NCBI GenBank assembly: GCA_029261595.1
Contig: JAJDAZ010000015.1
Location: 47,156-111,155, forward strand
Origin: Nitrospinaceae bacterium
GTDB lineage: Bacteria; Nitrospinota; Nitrospinia; Nitrospinales; VA-1
Reading direction: 5' to 3'
Length of the DNA stretch: 64,000 nt
Each line of letters opens with the position of its first letter. Positions within the stretch are counted from its first letter, which is position 1. The notes under the pieces are model-generated. The model saw only the letters and a list, made by a program, of their open reading frames with translations, ran no database searches and was not told the origin of the DNA. Position numbers and translations under genes: made by a program. Of this stretch, positions 27,334 through 36,547 are shown in pieces.

Positions 27334-27912
27334 TCATCGAGCGGCCATCAATAGCAACCCCAGAAGCGCGAGTGACGATAAAAACAGACACACGAGATTG
27401 AACTTTCCAACACGCTCGAAGTTCCTGTCCGACTCTTCCCTGAATTCTTTTAAAGCGTCTCCGACCTGACGGTTCACTTCCTCTGAAACAGACGCCATGA
27501 TCGCGTCCTTGACCTGTTTGACCTTTTCAACGATGATCTGATCAATCTCCCACAATACGGCTTTCGTCAACGCTGGGGATTGCTTTTTTATTTCCTCTTG
27601 AACCGTAAGGACGCAGTCCTCCTTCCACCGGTTCATTTTTTTATCGATTTCTTCCAGCTTGGAGCGAATCACCTTTTCCAGTTTGGGGTCGATATTCTCC
27701 TGAATTTTTTCCAGGGAATCTTTACTGTTTCTCACCGCTTCATGCAGACTTTCCTCGATTTCCTCCTCGAGGGCTTCTTTACGAGATTCTACATGCTCGG
27801 TCAGGATATCCAGCTTTTGTTTCAATTCGGTGATGATGCGAAAATTTTCCCGCGCCTGTCGAATCTCCCCCTCAAAATTATCCGGAGGGAGGGTGTTGTC
27901 AGCTTCCATCAA
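27334..27912 (-). CDS. Coiled-coil, C-terminally membrane-anchored protein, 192 aa
   Basis: Residues ~15-165 are a long, highly charged heptad-rich helix (ITELKQKLDILTEHVESRK; SLEKIQENIDPKLEKVIRSK) and residues ~170-190 form one C-terminal transmembrane helix (LVCLFLSSLALLGLLLMAA). The topology is that of a tail-anchored protein with a cytosolic coiled coil. No family was recognised. It is the last gene of a minus-strand run that begins with the radical SAM gene, 24 nt after the redoxin gene, and could belong to the same transcript. Confidence 0.65.
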   Translation of the reverse strand: MMEADNTLPPDNFEGEIRQARENFRIITELKQKLDILTEHVESRKEALEEEIEESLHEAVRNSKDSLEKIQENIDPKLEKVIRSKLEEIDKKMNRWKEDCVLTVQEEIKKQSPALTKAVLWEIDQIIVEKVKQVKDAIMASVSEEVNRQVGDALKEFREESDRNFERVGKFNLVCLFLSSLALLGLLLMAAR

Positions 27913-27936
27913 AAAATTCCCTTTAAAATAGCTTAA

Positions 27937-28542
27937 TCACTGTAGGAGACTGGCAATCGCCGCCTCCATTTCTTTATACCGCCCTTCACCAAAATGAGTG
28001 TATCGAACCATTCCCTGTTTATCTATCAAATAAAAGGCCGGCCAATAGCGATTTTTATAGGCCCGCCAGAGCTTGAATCCATTGTCCAGAGCAATCGGGT
28101 AAGTCAGGCCATATTTTTTCACCGCATTTTTTACATTTTTCGAGTTTCGTTCAAAATCAAACTCAGGCGCATGAATTCCCAGAACCACAAGGCCCTCTCC
28201 TGCAAATTTCTCATGCCAGCCCTGCACATAGGGAAACGTATTGACGCAATTGAAGCAGGAGTAGGTCCAGAAATCCACCAGAACCACTTTTCCTCGGAGT
28301 TCCTGCATGGATTTGATCTCCTTCGAATTGATCCAATTGGCCAGCCCTGAAAATTCAGGGGCAGGATAAAGTGTCGGCAATGGGGAGGCGTCTTTCTTGC
28401 CGGAATGAGCGAATGAAAAATTGACGCCCAAAAGTAAAAGAAACCCAAAAAGTGCGGAGGCAATTAAAACGTTACGCGCTCCTCTCTGTCGAAAGAACTT
28501 TTCTGGTTTGATAGACGATGAAAAAAAGCTATGAAACTTCAT
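27937..28542 (-). CDS. Membrane-anchored TlpA/DipZ-like thioredoxin, 201 aa
   Basis: This is a periplasmic thiol-disulfide protein held by an N-terminal signal anchor (VLIASALFGFLLLLGVNFSFA). The thioredoxin active site is FWTYSCFNCVNTFPY, a CxxC with Phe-Asn between the cysteines, as in the redoxin domain of DipZ-like proteins. Later motifs (LVVLGIHAPEFDFE, PAFYLIDKQGMVRYTHFGEG) include the cis-Pro region. It is downstream of a MauE-like gene on the same strand (30 nt). The MauD/MauE pairing in methylamine dehydrogenase operons suggests that the two act together in periplasmic disulfide chemistry. Confidence 0.85.
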   Translation of the reverse strand: MKFHSFFSSSIKPEKFFRQRGARNVLIASALFGFLLLLGVNFSFAHSGKKDASPLPTLYPAPEFSGLANWINSKEIKSMQELRGKVVLVDFWTYSCFNCVNTFPYVQGWHEKFAGEGLVVLGIHAPEFDFERNSKNVKNAVKKYGLTYPIALDNGFKLWRAYKNRYWPAFYLIDKQGMVRYTHFGEGRYKEMEAAIASLLQ

Positions 28543-28572
28543 AATTGTTCTCCATTTTTAGGGAATCTAAAT

Positions 28573-29022
28573 TCAGGCATTAGAAAATTCTCTGTGCCTT
28601 ACGGCCAATCGCAATAAGAAAAAGGAAGCGGACACAAGAACCAAATCCTCGACTACCGTCAACATCGTTAAAGGGCGGGCAAAAAAAACGCCAAAACATC
28701 CACAATTAGGAACCTCCACTCCACGAATTAAAGTTATCGTCGCCCAAAGTGTAAACAGGGAGTGCAACATCAAAGAACTCAACGCGCCTAGGACCAGAGT
28801 TTTGTCCCTAAACAGCCATTCGGATATTCTCAGTTCAAGTAAAACCATTGTCACGGCAACCAAATTTAGGGACCAACCGGGAATCGCCTGATAAGTGACG
28901 AGAACCTCGACAAAACCCGGAACATCCAATAGCTTTCCAATGCCCGTAAAGAGAAGGACTGAGGCAATGAAATATTGCAATGCTCTAAGTGTGATTTTAT
29001 TGATAATTGACCGTCCAATCAT
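28573..29022 (-). CDS. MauE/DoxX-like membrane protein, 149 aa
   Basis: This is a four-helix inner-membrane protein of the MauE-like family. The hallmark NCGCFGVFF occurs near residue 107 between helices 3 and 4; this Cys pair probably exchanges electrons with the periplasmic redoxin encoded next. Helices are visible at YFIASVLLFTGIGKLL, LNLVAVTMVLLEL, LSSLMLHSLFTLWATI and VVEDLVLVSASFFLL. The start ATG overlaps the end of the DUF547 gene by 26 nt, so the genes are coupled. The order DUF547, MauE-like, redoxin suggests a dedicated thiol pathway for an extracytoplasmic protein. Confidence 0.82.
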   Translation of the reverse strand: MIGRSIINKITLRALQYFIASVLLFTGIGKLLDVPGFVEVLVTYQAIPGWSLNLVAVTMVLLELRISEWLFRDKTLVLGALSSLMLHSLFTLWATITLIRGVEVPNCGCFGVFFARPLTMLTVVEDLVLVSASFFLLRLAVRHREFSNA

Positions 29023-29824
29023 AATCGATGAACTTAACTTTTAAATTCTCATCAATGGGCTTTTCACGATACTTATTTATGTAAGCAATCAATGATGAGG
29101 CAGTTTTCGAGTTTATAAAGTCCTCGGTGTAAAAACTGAAGATTGCCGAAAGAAGTATGCGCCCCTCCGATCGCGATACCTGAACATGCCTGGGATGATT
29201 GACGAACTCCCTGGTCAACTTGTCCAGGGTCGCATCCAGATTTGAGGCCTGGAAAGGGGTTTGCGGAAGACGGGGACAGGCCTTAACCATGCAGTTGAGA
29301 GCAAAATGGATTCTCGGGTCCCCAAGGGGGCGAATGATTTTATTTTCATAATCTACTAACGATATTAAATTGCCCCCGATGTTAAAACGGGTGAATTTAA
29401 AAAATTTGGCCCGATCCCAGATACTGAAAAAATCGCCGGGGAAATCCCGTAGGACGACGCCATACATCGCCAGGGCATTATAAGAGTTGAGGTAATAGGC
29501 CAGGCGTTCCTCATGGGTAGGGAACTTTTCTGGATTTTTCTCAGGACTGACTTCGGAAATAAAGGATACGTATTTTTGCAAAAACGCGGGGTCCTTTTTT
29601 AAATGATCGAAATCCACCCGCCCCTGCCGGTCCACCGAGGTTTCCAGCACATGTGCCCACGAACCCAAAGCCAACTCATCGGAAATATTTTTGCTCTCTG
29701 TCTGTGATAGAGAGGGAGGCTGGACAACCGTCGCACATCCCGTCATCACGAGACCCAATAAAAAAATCCGGTAAGCAGAAACAACCCGCAAAATGGAATC
29801 TTTCCAAACTCGTTTGGTAACCAT
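28997..29824 (-). CDS. DUF547-domain lipoprotein, 275 aa
   Basis: This is an exported lipoprotein with a DUF547 domain of unknown biochemistry. The lipobox is LVMTGCATVV. Domain signatures include LAYYLNSYNALAMYGV, IWDRAKFFKF, FNIGGNLISLVDYENKIIRP, DPRIHFALNCMVKACPRLP and ILLSAIFSFYTEDF; a conserved Cys/His set is present. The frame extends to an ATG at 29863, but the ATG at 29824 has AGGT at correct spacing and starts just before the signal sequence. It follows the radical SAM gene closely and overlaps the MauE-like gene. DUF547 proteins often neighbour redox or surface-enzyme genes; no function is claimed. Confidence 0.85.
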   Translation of the reverse strand: MVTKRVWKDSILRVVSAYRIFLLGLVMTGCATVVQPPSLSQTESKNISDELALGSWAHVLETSVDRQGRVDFDHLKKDPAFLQKYVSFISEVSPEKNPEKFPTHEERLAYYLNSYNALAMYGVVLRDFPGDFFSIWDRAKFFKFTRFNIGGNLISLVDYENKIIRPLGDPRIHFALNCMVKACPRLPQTPFQASNLDATLDKLTREFVNHPRHVQVSRSEGRILLSAIFSFYTEDFINSKTASSLIAYINKYREKPIDENLKVKFIDYDWTVNYQ

Positions 29825-29846
29825 CACAACACCTGAATCATTTTCA

Positions 29847-31166
29847 TTATGCTGGCACTTCATAGCTTTCCACCAGGGTTGGTTTTTTATTTTTCAATGG
29901 ATAAAACATGACGGTCCCTGTTTCTTCGACAACCGGAATCGGACGCAGGATATAATCATCCCGCTTGGCATTATGAGCACACATTGACAAAGGACCGTCC
30001 GGCGTCATGACCATGAAGGAACAGGCTTCGATCCTTTCAGGGTCCAGATGCTCGGCATCCATAAAATTCTGCACAAAAAATGAAATCTTGTGGGCTCTGC
30101 CGCGACCGGCGATGATCTCCCTACGAATTTCCCATAGTCGCGGCAGATAATACTTCAGCCCCCGAACCAACCAGGAAGGCTGTTTGATCGCCTCTGCGAT
30201 ATACAAGAAGGCTATGGCAATGAGTGATTGCCTGCGGTCATGGGTCATGTGCTGAAAATCGTTTAAAAAGTCCCCCGCCAGATCAGGATCGTCGATCAAG
30301 CTATAGGCTTTGCCGTTTACCGCCAGGGTGGGAACATAACTATGACATTTTGGATGGCCCACGCGAATTCCATCCCAACCCAATGGATTTCCCGCCCCCT
30401 CATTGATCATTCGTTTAACCGTCTCCAAAGAAATCAACGCCTCGCGTTTTCCGAGGACCCCCCGGCCTGTATCCGCCTGAAGTTGAAAGGAGGCAAAACC
30501 AACCACATCCGCATTTTCAATGAAGAACCGCACCAGTCGTGGAATTTCCAAAAAGTTTTTTTCATGCACCGTTGTGTTAAAAATCACCATCAGCGGCAAC
30601 CCGCGCGCCATTTCGATATACTGTGACCGAATTTTGTTGAGTTCCTTTTCCGTACTGAATCCTTTTCTCCCCTGAGTGAGATCAACGTGAAACGCAACAT
30701 CGCTCAAACCGTTTGCAACCAGTTCCTCAAGCATTTGTCGATCGCAGAGAATGCCATTGGTGAATAACGCGGGATGCAAACCAAGTTCCCGCGCATAGCG
30801 CACAATTTGCATCAGTTCATCGCGGTTTCGCAGGGTCGGGTCCCCGCCACTGATTTGAACATTGGCTCCGACGCCAAAATGCTGTTTGATCTCATCCAGC
30901 CTTCAAAAAATTTCCTGAAGGGGAAGGTCCGTCACATCATTGGAATTGGAAGACAAATAGCATAATGAACAATCAAGATTACACCGCTGACTGATTTCCA
31001 GTGACACACAACCGATGCTTCCTTTTCTCCCCAAGATTTGATTCTTGGTGAAAAACTTTCCCATTCTCTCTCGTGTCTGTTTAAGAGCGCTCTGCACGGA
31101 TTGGGTTTCCGTCCCATCCAGAGTCGATGAACGTCCTTTTACAGCAGAAACAAATGATTTTTGCAT
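29847..31166 (-). pseudogene. Radical SAM protein gene interrupted by an in-frame TGA (439 codons)
   Basis: The gene encodes a radical SAM enzyme cut into two frames by one TGA at 30903-30905. The upstream piece (from the ATG at 31166) carries the 4Fe-4S motif RCNLDCSLCY (CxxxCxxC). The downstream piece continues in the same frame with RLDEIKQHFGVGANVQISGGDPTL, where GGDP is the SAM-binding GGE-type motif, and ends with Cys-containing segments (HPKCHSYVP, ACSFMVMTPDGPLSMC) suggestive of an auxiliary cluster. Both halves are in register and otherwise intact; CGA to TGA (Arg, giving EIFRRLDE) would explain it. Alternatives are sequencing error or readthrough. It heads the DUF547/MauE-like/redoxin run. 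Substrate unknown. Confidence 0.8.
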
Positions 31167-31381
31167 TTGGCCTCATTTCAGATATTTTTTTTAAAATTCA
31201 TAATGAATTTTTGATCAAAATAATACGATTTTTATTTTCTAATCGAGAACTATGTCGCGGGTTATCCAGAAATCTTACAACGGTCGCAACCAAACAGCCC
31301 GGAACCGGTCAAAGCACCCTCTCTTGACTTCTAAATTTGAGTGAGTTAGATTGATATCATTGAAATTAAAAGGGTTGCCAA

Positions 31382-32299
31382 TTGGAAAAGTATATTCAGG
31401 ATTTCAAGTCCTACCTGATCGCTGAGAAAAACGCCTCTCCGCATACGGTTTCCAGCTACCTGATCGACCTGTACCAGTTTGTCGGGTTTTTGCGCGAATC
31501 GGGGCATGGAGAAGCTCAGGACACCCTGCATCCTAAAAACATCGACCGCCTGGCGATCCGGTCTTTTTTGGGTTCTCTTTATGAGCATCAGGCATCCGGG
31601 ACAACCATGGCCCGGAAACTGTCCACACTGAGTTCCTTTTTCAGGTTCCTGTGCCGGGAAGGCCATGTGGAGACCAACGTGGCCAAAACCGTTCCGTCGC
31701 CGAAAAAAGTGCGTAAACTGCCTTCCTACCTTTCTGTGGACGAGATATTCCGACTGCTCGACCTGCCCAAAAGGAAATCATTTGCCGGTGCGAGAGACGG
31801 CGCGATTCTGGAATTGTTTTACAGCACCGGGATCAGAATCAGCGAACTTACGGGCATTCGCATGCAGGACTTGCACTTGCCCGAGCGAATGGTTAAGGTA
31901 AGGGGAAAAGGCAAAAAGGAACGTCTGCTCCCGATGGGGCAGAAATCGGCGGACGCCTTGGAAGGCTATATTAATTTTCGCGGCCAGCGGATCAGCAAAA
32001 TTCGCCCCGCTCCGGAAGAATTGTTTTTGAATTGCCGGGGCCGGGGGATTTCCGTGCGCGGGGTCCGGAAAGTTCTGGAAAAATATATCCGGCACAATAA
32101 CTTCACCGGAAAAATTTCTCCACATTCACTCAGACATTCATTCGCCACCCACATGCTGGATGCGGGAGCGGATTTAAGGTCTATTCAGGAAATGCTGGGA
32201 CATTCGAGCTTGTCCACAACTCAGAAATACACGCATCTCACGATCGATCGGTTGGCGGAAGCGTACGACAAGGCGCATCCCAGGGCTCGAGTGAAATAA
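31382..32299 (+). CDS. xerC: Tyrosine recombinase XerC, 305 aa
   Basis: This is a site-specific recombinase expected to resolve chromosome dimers at dif. It has an N-terminal SAM-like core-binding domain (YLIAEKNASPHTVSSYLIDL) and a C-terminal catalytic domain with the R-K-H-R-H-Y set: Arg in STGIRISEL, Lys in VRGKGKKERLLP, HSLRHSFATHML, and LGHSSLSTTQKYTH with the nucleophilic Tyr. It starts with TTG at 31382, preceded by an AAGGG-like site. The order xerC-hslV-hslU is the conserved arrangement known from many bacteria (codV-clpQ-clpY in Bacillus), supporting XerC rather than an integrase of a mobile element. Confidence 0.92.
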   Translation: MEKYIQDFKSYLIAEKNASPHTVSSYLIDLYQFVGFLRESGHGEAQDTLHPKNIDRLAIRSFLGSLYEHQASGTTMARKLSTLSSFFRFLCREGHVETNVAKTVPSPKKVRKLPSYLSVDEIFRLLDLPKRKSFAGARDGAILELFYSTGIRISELTGIRMQDLHLPERMVKVRGKGKKERLLPMGQKSADALEGYINFRGQRISKIRPAPEELFLNCRGRGISVRGVRKVLEKYIRHNNFTGKISPHSLRHSFATHMLDAGADLRSIQEMLGHSSLSTTQKYTHLTIDRLAEAYDKAHPRARVK

Positions 32300-32357
32300 A
32301 CAATCGTCGGCCCACAAAAAAGGAGGATCAACTCCCCCTTCTACAAAGCACCCCTAA

Positions 32358-32391
32358 GGGGCATGAAGGCAAGAGTCAAATACCACAGGGG
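32358..32391 (+). repeat. Short intergenic repeat related to 59282-59304
   Basis: GGGGCATGAAGGCAA (32358-32372) and ATACCACAGGGG (32380-32391) recur on the opposite strand, fused into one 23-nt block, at 59282-59304. A small CCCC-TAA-GGGG hairpin (32351-32361) overlaps the first motif. This suggests a dispersed palindromic intergenic repeat family. Confidence 0.4.
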
Positions 32392-32515
32392 CCGGGGGGA
32401 TTTAAGTCATTTCACATTTTAAAAAACTCCCTTATTGTAATGAGTTCGCGATAGCAAAAAGCTTATATTTATAAATCCTCTTCATTATGAAACGACTCTA
32501 TATATTTAACTTACT

Positions 32516-33043
32516 ATGATGCACGCAACGACCATACTTTGTGTCCGAAAAAACGGCAAGGTGGCGATGGGCGGGGACGGACAGGTCTCCCTCGGCAACA
32601 CTGTCATGAAGCACAGCGCCAAAAAAGTCAGACGAATGCACCACGATAAAGTCATCGGCGGGTTTGCAGGCTCCACTGCCGACGCGTTTTCCCTGTTTGC
32701 GCGATTTGAAGAAAAACTGGAAAAATTCCAAGGCAATCTGGCCCGCTCAGCAGTGGAATTGGCCAAAGACTGGCGGACCGACAAAATGCTCCGCCGCCTG
32801 GAAGCCATGCTCATCGTCGCCGACAAAGACAGTTCCTTTCTGGTGTCCGGCACCGGCGATGTGATCGAGCCGGATGACGGCATTCTGGCGATCGGGTCCG
32901 GCGGCATGTTCGCGCTTGCCGCGGCCAAGGCTCTTGTGGAAAATAGCGATCTGGATGCCCGGCAAACCATCGAGAAAGCGATGGACATCGCGCAATCCAT
33001 CTGTATCTACACCAATTCAAATTTAACCATTGAGGAATTGTAG
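32516..33043 (+). CDS. hslV: ATP-dependent protease subunit HslV, 175 aa
   Basis: HslV is the threonine peptidase of the HslUV (ClpYQ) protease, a dodecamer capped by HslU. The mature N-terminal catalytic Thr is in MMHATTIL, exposed after removal of the short leader; the MH(A/G)TT form is common outside enterics. Conserved blocks are [55 protein letters not shown] and [14 protein letters not shown]. Two consecutive ATGs (32516 and 32519) are possible starts. It lies 216 nt after xerC and 4 nt before hslU. Confidence 0.96.
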   Translation: MMHATTILCVRKNGKVAMGGDGQVSLGNTVMKHSAKKVRRMHHDKVIGGFAGSTADAFSLFARFEEKLEKFQGNLARSAVELAKDWRTDKMLRRLEAMLIVADKDSSFLVSGTGDVIEPDDGILAIGSGGMFALAAAKALVENSDLDARQTIEKAMDIAQSICIYTNSNLTIEEL

Positions 33044-33047
33044 CTTA

Positions 33048-34442
33048 ATGAACGAAAGTATTTCGCTTGAAGAACCCAAGGTGCTAAACGCCCAGGAAGA
33101 GTTCATGGCCTCTCTGACACCCAAGGAAATTGTCAGGGAACTGGACAAGTTCATCGTCGGACAAAACAAAGCCAAACGCGCGGTGGCCATCGCTCTGCGC
33201 AATCGGTGGCGACGTCAGCAATTGGCGAAAGAGATGCGGGACGAAGTCGCGCCGAAAAATATTCTCATGATCGGCCCCACCGGAGTTGGTAAGACAGAAA
33301 TTGCCCGGCGGCTCGCAAAACTCGCCAAATCCCCTTTCGTTAAAGTAGAAGCTTCCAAATACACCGAAGTCGGTTATGTGGGACGCGATGTGGAATCCAT
33401 GGTCCGGGATCTTGTGGAACTGAGTAGAACCATGGTCCGGGAAGAAAAGGAGGCGGAAGTTCAGCAAAAAGCCCGCGAAATGGCCGAAGAACGTTTGCTG
33501 GATCTTTTGTTACCGCCGAAGCCTGGGATGCCCAGAACCCCCGACAACACCGGCAATGCTGACAATTCCCGTGAAAAATTTGCCCGCTACCTGAAAGAAG
33601 GCCGGTTCGACGACCGCACCGTGGAAGTTGAAGTTCAGGAAAAAATGTCTCCTATGATAGACGTGGTCTCAGGGCAAGGCATGGAAGAGATGGGCAACAA
33701 CCTGAAGGATATGCTGGGCGGCATGTTTCCCAAAAAAGGGAAACGGAAAAAAATGAAAATTCCCGAAGCTTTTAAAGTATTGGCGCGGGAAGAAGCGGAG
33801 AAACTGATCGACCCGGAAAAACTGGCCGAAGAAGCGATCGAGCGGGCTCAACAAAACGGCATCATCTTTATTGATGAAATCGACAAGATCATTGGCCGGC
33901 AAGGGGCGCAGGGAAGTGCGGACGTTTCGCGCGAAGGCGTGCAGAGGGATCTTCTTCCCATCGTGGAAGGTTCGTCCGTCAACACCAAACACGGGATCGT
34001 AAAAACAGACCACATTCTCTTCATTTCGGCTGGGGCGTTTCACGCCGCCAAACCTTCGGACCTGATTCCAGAGTTTCAGGGCCGGTTTCCGATTCGCGTC
34101 GAACTGGATTCTCTCAACAAAGAAGATTTTATTAGAATCCTGACAGAGCCCGACAACGCGCTGGTCAAACAATACATCGCGTTGATGAAATCAGAAGACC
34201 TGGACATCAGCTTTTCAGAGGATGCCATTGAGGAAATCGCCAGCATGTCCGCCTCCGTCAACGAACGGACGGAAAATATCGGCGCGAGGCGACTGCAAAC
34301 CATCATGGAAAAATTGTTGGAAGATATTTCCTTCGATGCCCCCGACCTGGAAAACAAGACCATTGCCATCGACCAGGCGCATGTGAAAGACAAACTCAAG
34401 GACATCATCGAAAACGAAGATCTGTCGCGCTATATTTTATAA
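33048..34442 (+). CDS. hslU: HslU ATPase subunit of HslUV, 464 aa
   Basis: HslU is the AAA+ unfoldase that feeds substrates into HslV. It shows [17 protein letters not shown], Walker [10 protein letters not shown], the pore motif [13 protein letters not shown], the inserted I-domain (about residues 130-260), Walker [12 protein letters not shown], sensor segment [18 protein letters not shown], and C-terminal [20 protein letters not shown] ending in RYIL, which docks in HslV. Two starts compete: the ATG at 33048 directly after hslV (GAGGA, 11 nt away) and the ATG at 33105 with AGGA 7 nt upstream, which would remove a 19-residue extension absent from most HslU proteins. The longer form is listed. 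Confidence 0.96.
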   Translation: MNESISLEEPKVLNAQEEFMASLTPKEIVRELDKFIVGQNKAKRAVAIALRNRWRRQQLAKEMRDEVAPKNILMIGPTGVGKTEIARRLAKLAKSPFVKVEASKYTEVGYVGRDVESMVRDLVELSRTMVREEKEAEVQQKAREMAEERLLDLLLPPKPGMPRTPDNTGNADNSREKFARYLKEGRFDDRTVEVEVQEKMSPMIDVVSGQGMEEMGNNLKDMLGGMFPKKGKRKKMKIPEAFKVLAREEAEKLIDPEKLAEEAIERAQQNGIIFIDEIDKIIGRQGAQGSADVSREGVQRDLLPIVEGSSVNTKHGIVKTDHILFISAGAFHAAKPSDLIPEFQGRFPIRVELDSLNKEDFIRILTEPDNALVKQYIALMKSEDLDISFSEDAIEEIASMSASVNERTENIGARRLQTIMEKLLEDISFDAPDLENKTIAIDQAHVKDKLKDIIENEDLSRYIL

Positions 34443-34445
34443 TCC

Positions 34446-35330
34446 ATGAAAAAAAGCATCGAAAAAGCGGAAATCCTGCTGGAAGCCCTGCCCTTCATCA
34501 GACAATTTTTCGGCAAGACCATTGTCGTCAAATACGGCGGCAACGCCATGGTCTCCGAGGAATTGAAGGAAGATTTTGCCCGCGATATCGTGTTGATGAA
34601 ATATGTCGGCATCAATCCCGTCATTGTTCATGGGGGTGGCCCGCAAATTGGAGAAACTCTGGACGCGCTGGGCATCAAATCGGAATTCTTCCAAGGCCAA
34701 CGAATCACCGACAAGCAGACCATCGACGTAGTGGAGATGGTACTGGGCGGCAAGGTCAATAAGGAAATCGTAGCTCTTATTAACCGCCACGGCGGAAGTT
34801 CGGTCGGCATCACCGGGAAGGACGGAGACCTTATCTTAGCCAAACGCCACCGCAAGATGAAAATTTCTCCGGAAACCGACCGCCCGGAAATCATGGACCT
34901 TGGTCTTGTAGGAGAAATCACGAAGGTCAATCCAAAAATTCTCGAGACCCTGGACGACAATGATTTCATCCCGGTCATAGCCCCCATAGGCAAAGGGGAA
35001 AACAAGGAAACACTGAACATCAATGCGGATTTTGTCGCCTCGGCCATCGCATCAGCCCTGAAAGCGGAAAAGCTCGTTTTGATGACCAACACCCAGGGCG
35101 TCCGGGGAAAAGATCAATCCTTGATCTCCGAACTGACCCGCCGGAAAGTCACGAACCTCATTAAAACCAAAGTGATCCGCGACGGGATGCTTCCCAAGGT
35201 CAACAGTTGTCTGGAGGCTTTAAAAGCCGGGGTTACCAAAACTCATATCATTGATGGAACAATCAAGCATTCCCTCCTGCTGGAAATATTCACTGAGCAG
35301 GGAGTGGGAACTCAAATCGTCGAAAAATAA
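34446..35330 (+). CDS. argB: Acetylglutamate kinase, 294 aa
   Basis: ArgB phosphorylates N-acetylglutamate in the second step of arginine synthesis. Amino-acid-kinase motifs are VVKYGGNAM, PVIVHGGGPQIGETLDALGI, the substrate segment NRHGGSSVGITGKDG, and NADFVASAIASALKAEKLVLMTN. The N-terminal helix before the kinase core (SIEKAEILLEALPFIRQF) is typical of arginine-inhibited hexameric forms, as is KVNSCLEALKAGVTKTHIIDG near the C-terminus; feedback inhibition by arginine is therefore likely. It begins 3 nt after hslU, so it is co-transcribed with the protease genes. Confidence 0.95.
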   Translation: MKKSIEKAEILLEALPFIRQFFGKTIVVKYGGNAMVSEELKEDFARDIVLMKYVGINPVIVHGGGPQIGETLDALGIKSEFFQGQRITDKQTIDVVEMVLGGKVNKEIVALINRHGGSSVGITGKDGDLILAKRHRKMKISPETDRPEIMDLGLVGEITKVNPKILETLDDNDFIPVIAPIGKGENKETLNINADFVASAIASALKAEKLVLMTNTQGVRGKDQSLISELTRRKVTNLIKTKVIRDGMLPKVNSCLEALKAGVTKTHIIDGTIKHSLLLEIFTEQGVGTQIVEK

Positions 35331-35488
35331 GGGTCACCCTCCCCCCGCATCCGATGTCTGCGACTGTTCCCCAATGGGAGCCAGGGGTCGCCTGAGGCCA
35401 AGTTCCCGTTATTGACAAGCCGTTTTTTGACTGATAGTTTATAATGTTGGATAGTCAGGATTGTTCCCTCTAACATGCCATACCGCCC

Positions 35489-36541
35489 ATGAGCCAGTAT
35501 CAACTTGATGAAAGAAGAAAATCGGTGCTTTTGGAAGTGGTCAACGACTACATCCAGAAAGCGGAGCCAGTCGGTTCACGTAGCATCTCGAAAATCCACG
35601 CGGAAAAACTGAGTGCCGCAACTATCCGCAATGTGATGTCGGATCTGGAAGAGATGGGTTACCTGCGCCAGCCGCACACGTCTGCGGGACGCGTCCCAAC
35701 GGACCAGGGCTATCAGTTTTATGTGGATCAACTCCTCAACCCGCAGAATTTCATGGAGGGGCTGGAAGAGCAGGTCAGCGACTATGGCGTCGGCAACCAA
35801 AATCTTCAGGAGGTGCTGGAGACCGCCTGCGGCCATCTGTCGAAAAACACCAACCAAACCGGATTGGTCATGCTCCCGACATTTTCCAATACCCTGTTCA
35901 AACATATTGAGTTTATAAAGGTCGCTTCCGAACAGGCGCTGGCGGTGTTTTATTCGGATCTGGGTGTGTTGCAGAATAAAATCATTTCTTTGGATAAGGG
36001 CATGACCCAGGATCAACTGACATCTATTTCAAATTATCTGAACGACGAATTCAGTGGAAAAAGCATTCAGTCAATCCGCACGGAAATATTATTCCGTCTA
36101 AAAAACGAACGGGATCATTATGACCAGCTGATGAAAAAAGCCCTGGATCTATCTACTCGGTTATTCGCGGAAGATCTCGAGGAAAGCTCTCTTCTGGTTG
36201 AAGGCGCATTGAACCTGCTGGACCATCCTGAGTTCACCGCCGATCTCGAAAAAATCAAGGGGCTTTTGACCACCCTGGAAGAAAAATCGAAGTTGATCAA
36301 ACTGCTCGACCGCTGTCTCAAGCAGGACGGCATGACCATCCTCATCGGAGAGGAAAACCTGGATGAAGAGATGGAAGGATGCAGTTTGATCGCGCAAAAT
36401 TATCAAAAGGGCGATGAAAAGCTGGGCTCGCTCGCTATTTTTGGTCCAAAACGAATGGACTATAAAAAAATCATCGGAATTGTCAATCAAACGGCGAAAA
36501 CCGTTTCAACATTAATATCGAAAAAAGATTTGGAGTTGTGA
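35489..36541 (+). CDS. hrcA: Heat-inducible transcription repressor HrcA, 350 aa
   Basis: HrcA represses class I heat-shock genes by binding CIRCE and is stabilised by GroEL. The winged-helix N-terminus has LDERRKSVLLEVVNDYIQKAEPVGSRSI, SAATIRNVMSDLEEMGYL and PHTSAGRVPTDQGYQFYVD. The effector part includes LIGEENLDEEMEGCSLIAQNY and LAIFGPKRMDYKKIIGIVNQ. It is followed 6 nt later by grpE, forming an hrcA-grpE unit; dnaK and dnaJ are not in the window. No CIRCE inverted repeat (TTAGCACTC-N9-GAGTGCTAA) is visible upstream, so autoregulation is not shown here. Confidence 0.95.
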   Translation: MSQYQLDERRKSVLLEVVNDYIQKAEPVGSRSISKIHAEKLSAATIRNVMSDLEEMGYLRQPHTSAGRVPTDQGYQFYVDQLLNPQNFMEGLEEQVSDYGVGNQNLQEVLETACGHLSKNTNQTGLVMLPTFSNTLFKHIEFIKVASEQALAVFYSDLGVLQNKIISLDKGMTQDQLTSISNYLNDEFSGKSIQSIRTEILFRLKNERDHYDQLMKKALDLSTRLFAEDLEESSLLVEGALNLLDHPEFTADLEKIKGLLTTLEEKSKLIKLLDRCLKQDGMTILIGEENLDEEMEGCSLIAQNYQKGDEKLGSLAIFGPKRMDYKKIIGIVNQTAKTVSTLISKKDLEL

Positions 36542-36547
36542 AACAGC

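Noticed and set aside
30896..30912. Selenocysteine at the in-frame TGA of the radical SAM gene
   Set aside because: The position is not a conserved Cys in the motif context (EIF-x-RLDE), and no clear SECIS-like hairpin follows.
31382..32299. Phage or island integrase
   Set aside because: Gene order xerC-hslV-hslU and the XerC-like length and motifs point to the housekeeping recombinase.
35412..35445. TTGACA and TATAAT upstream of hrcA as a sigma-70 promoter
   Set aside because: The spacer is 22 nt, too long for a normal sigma-70 promoter. No CIRCE element is present either.
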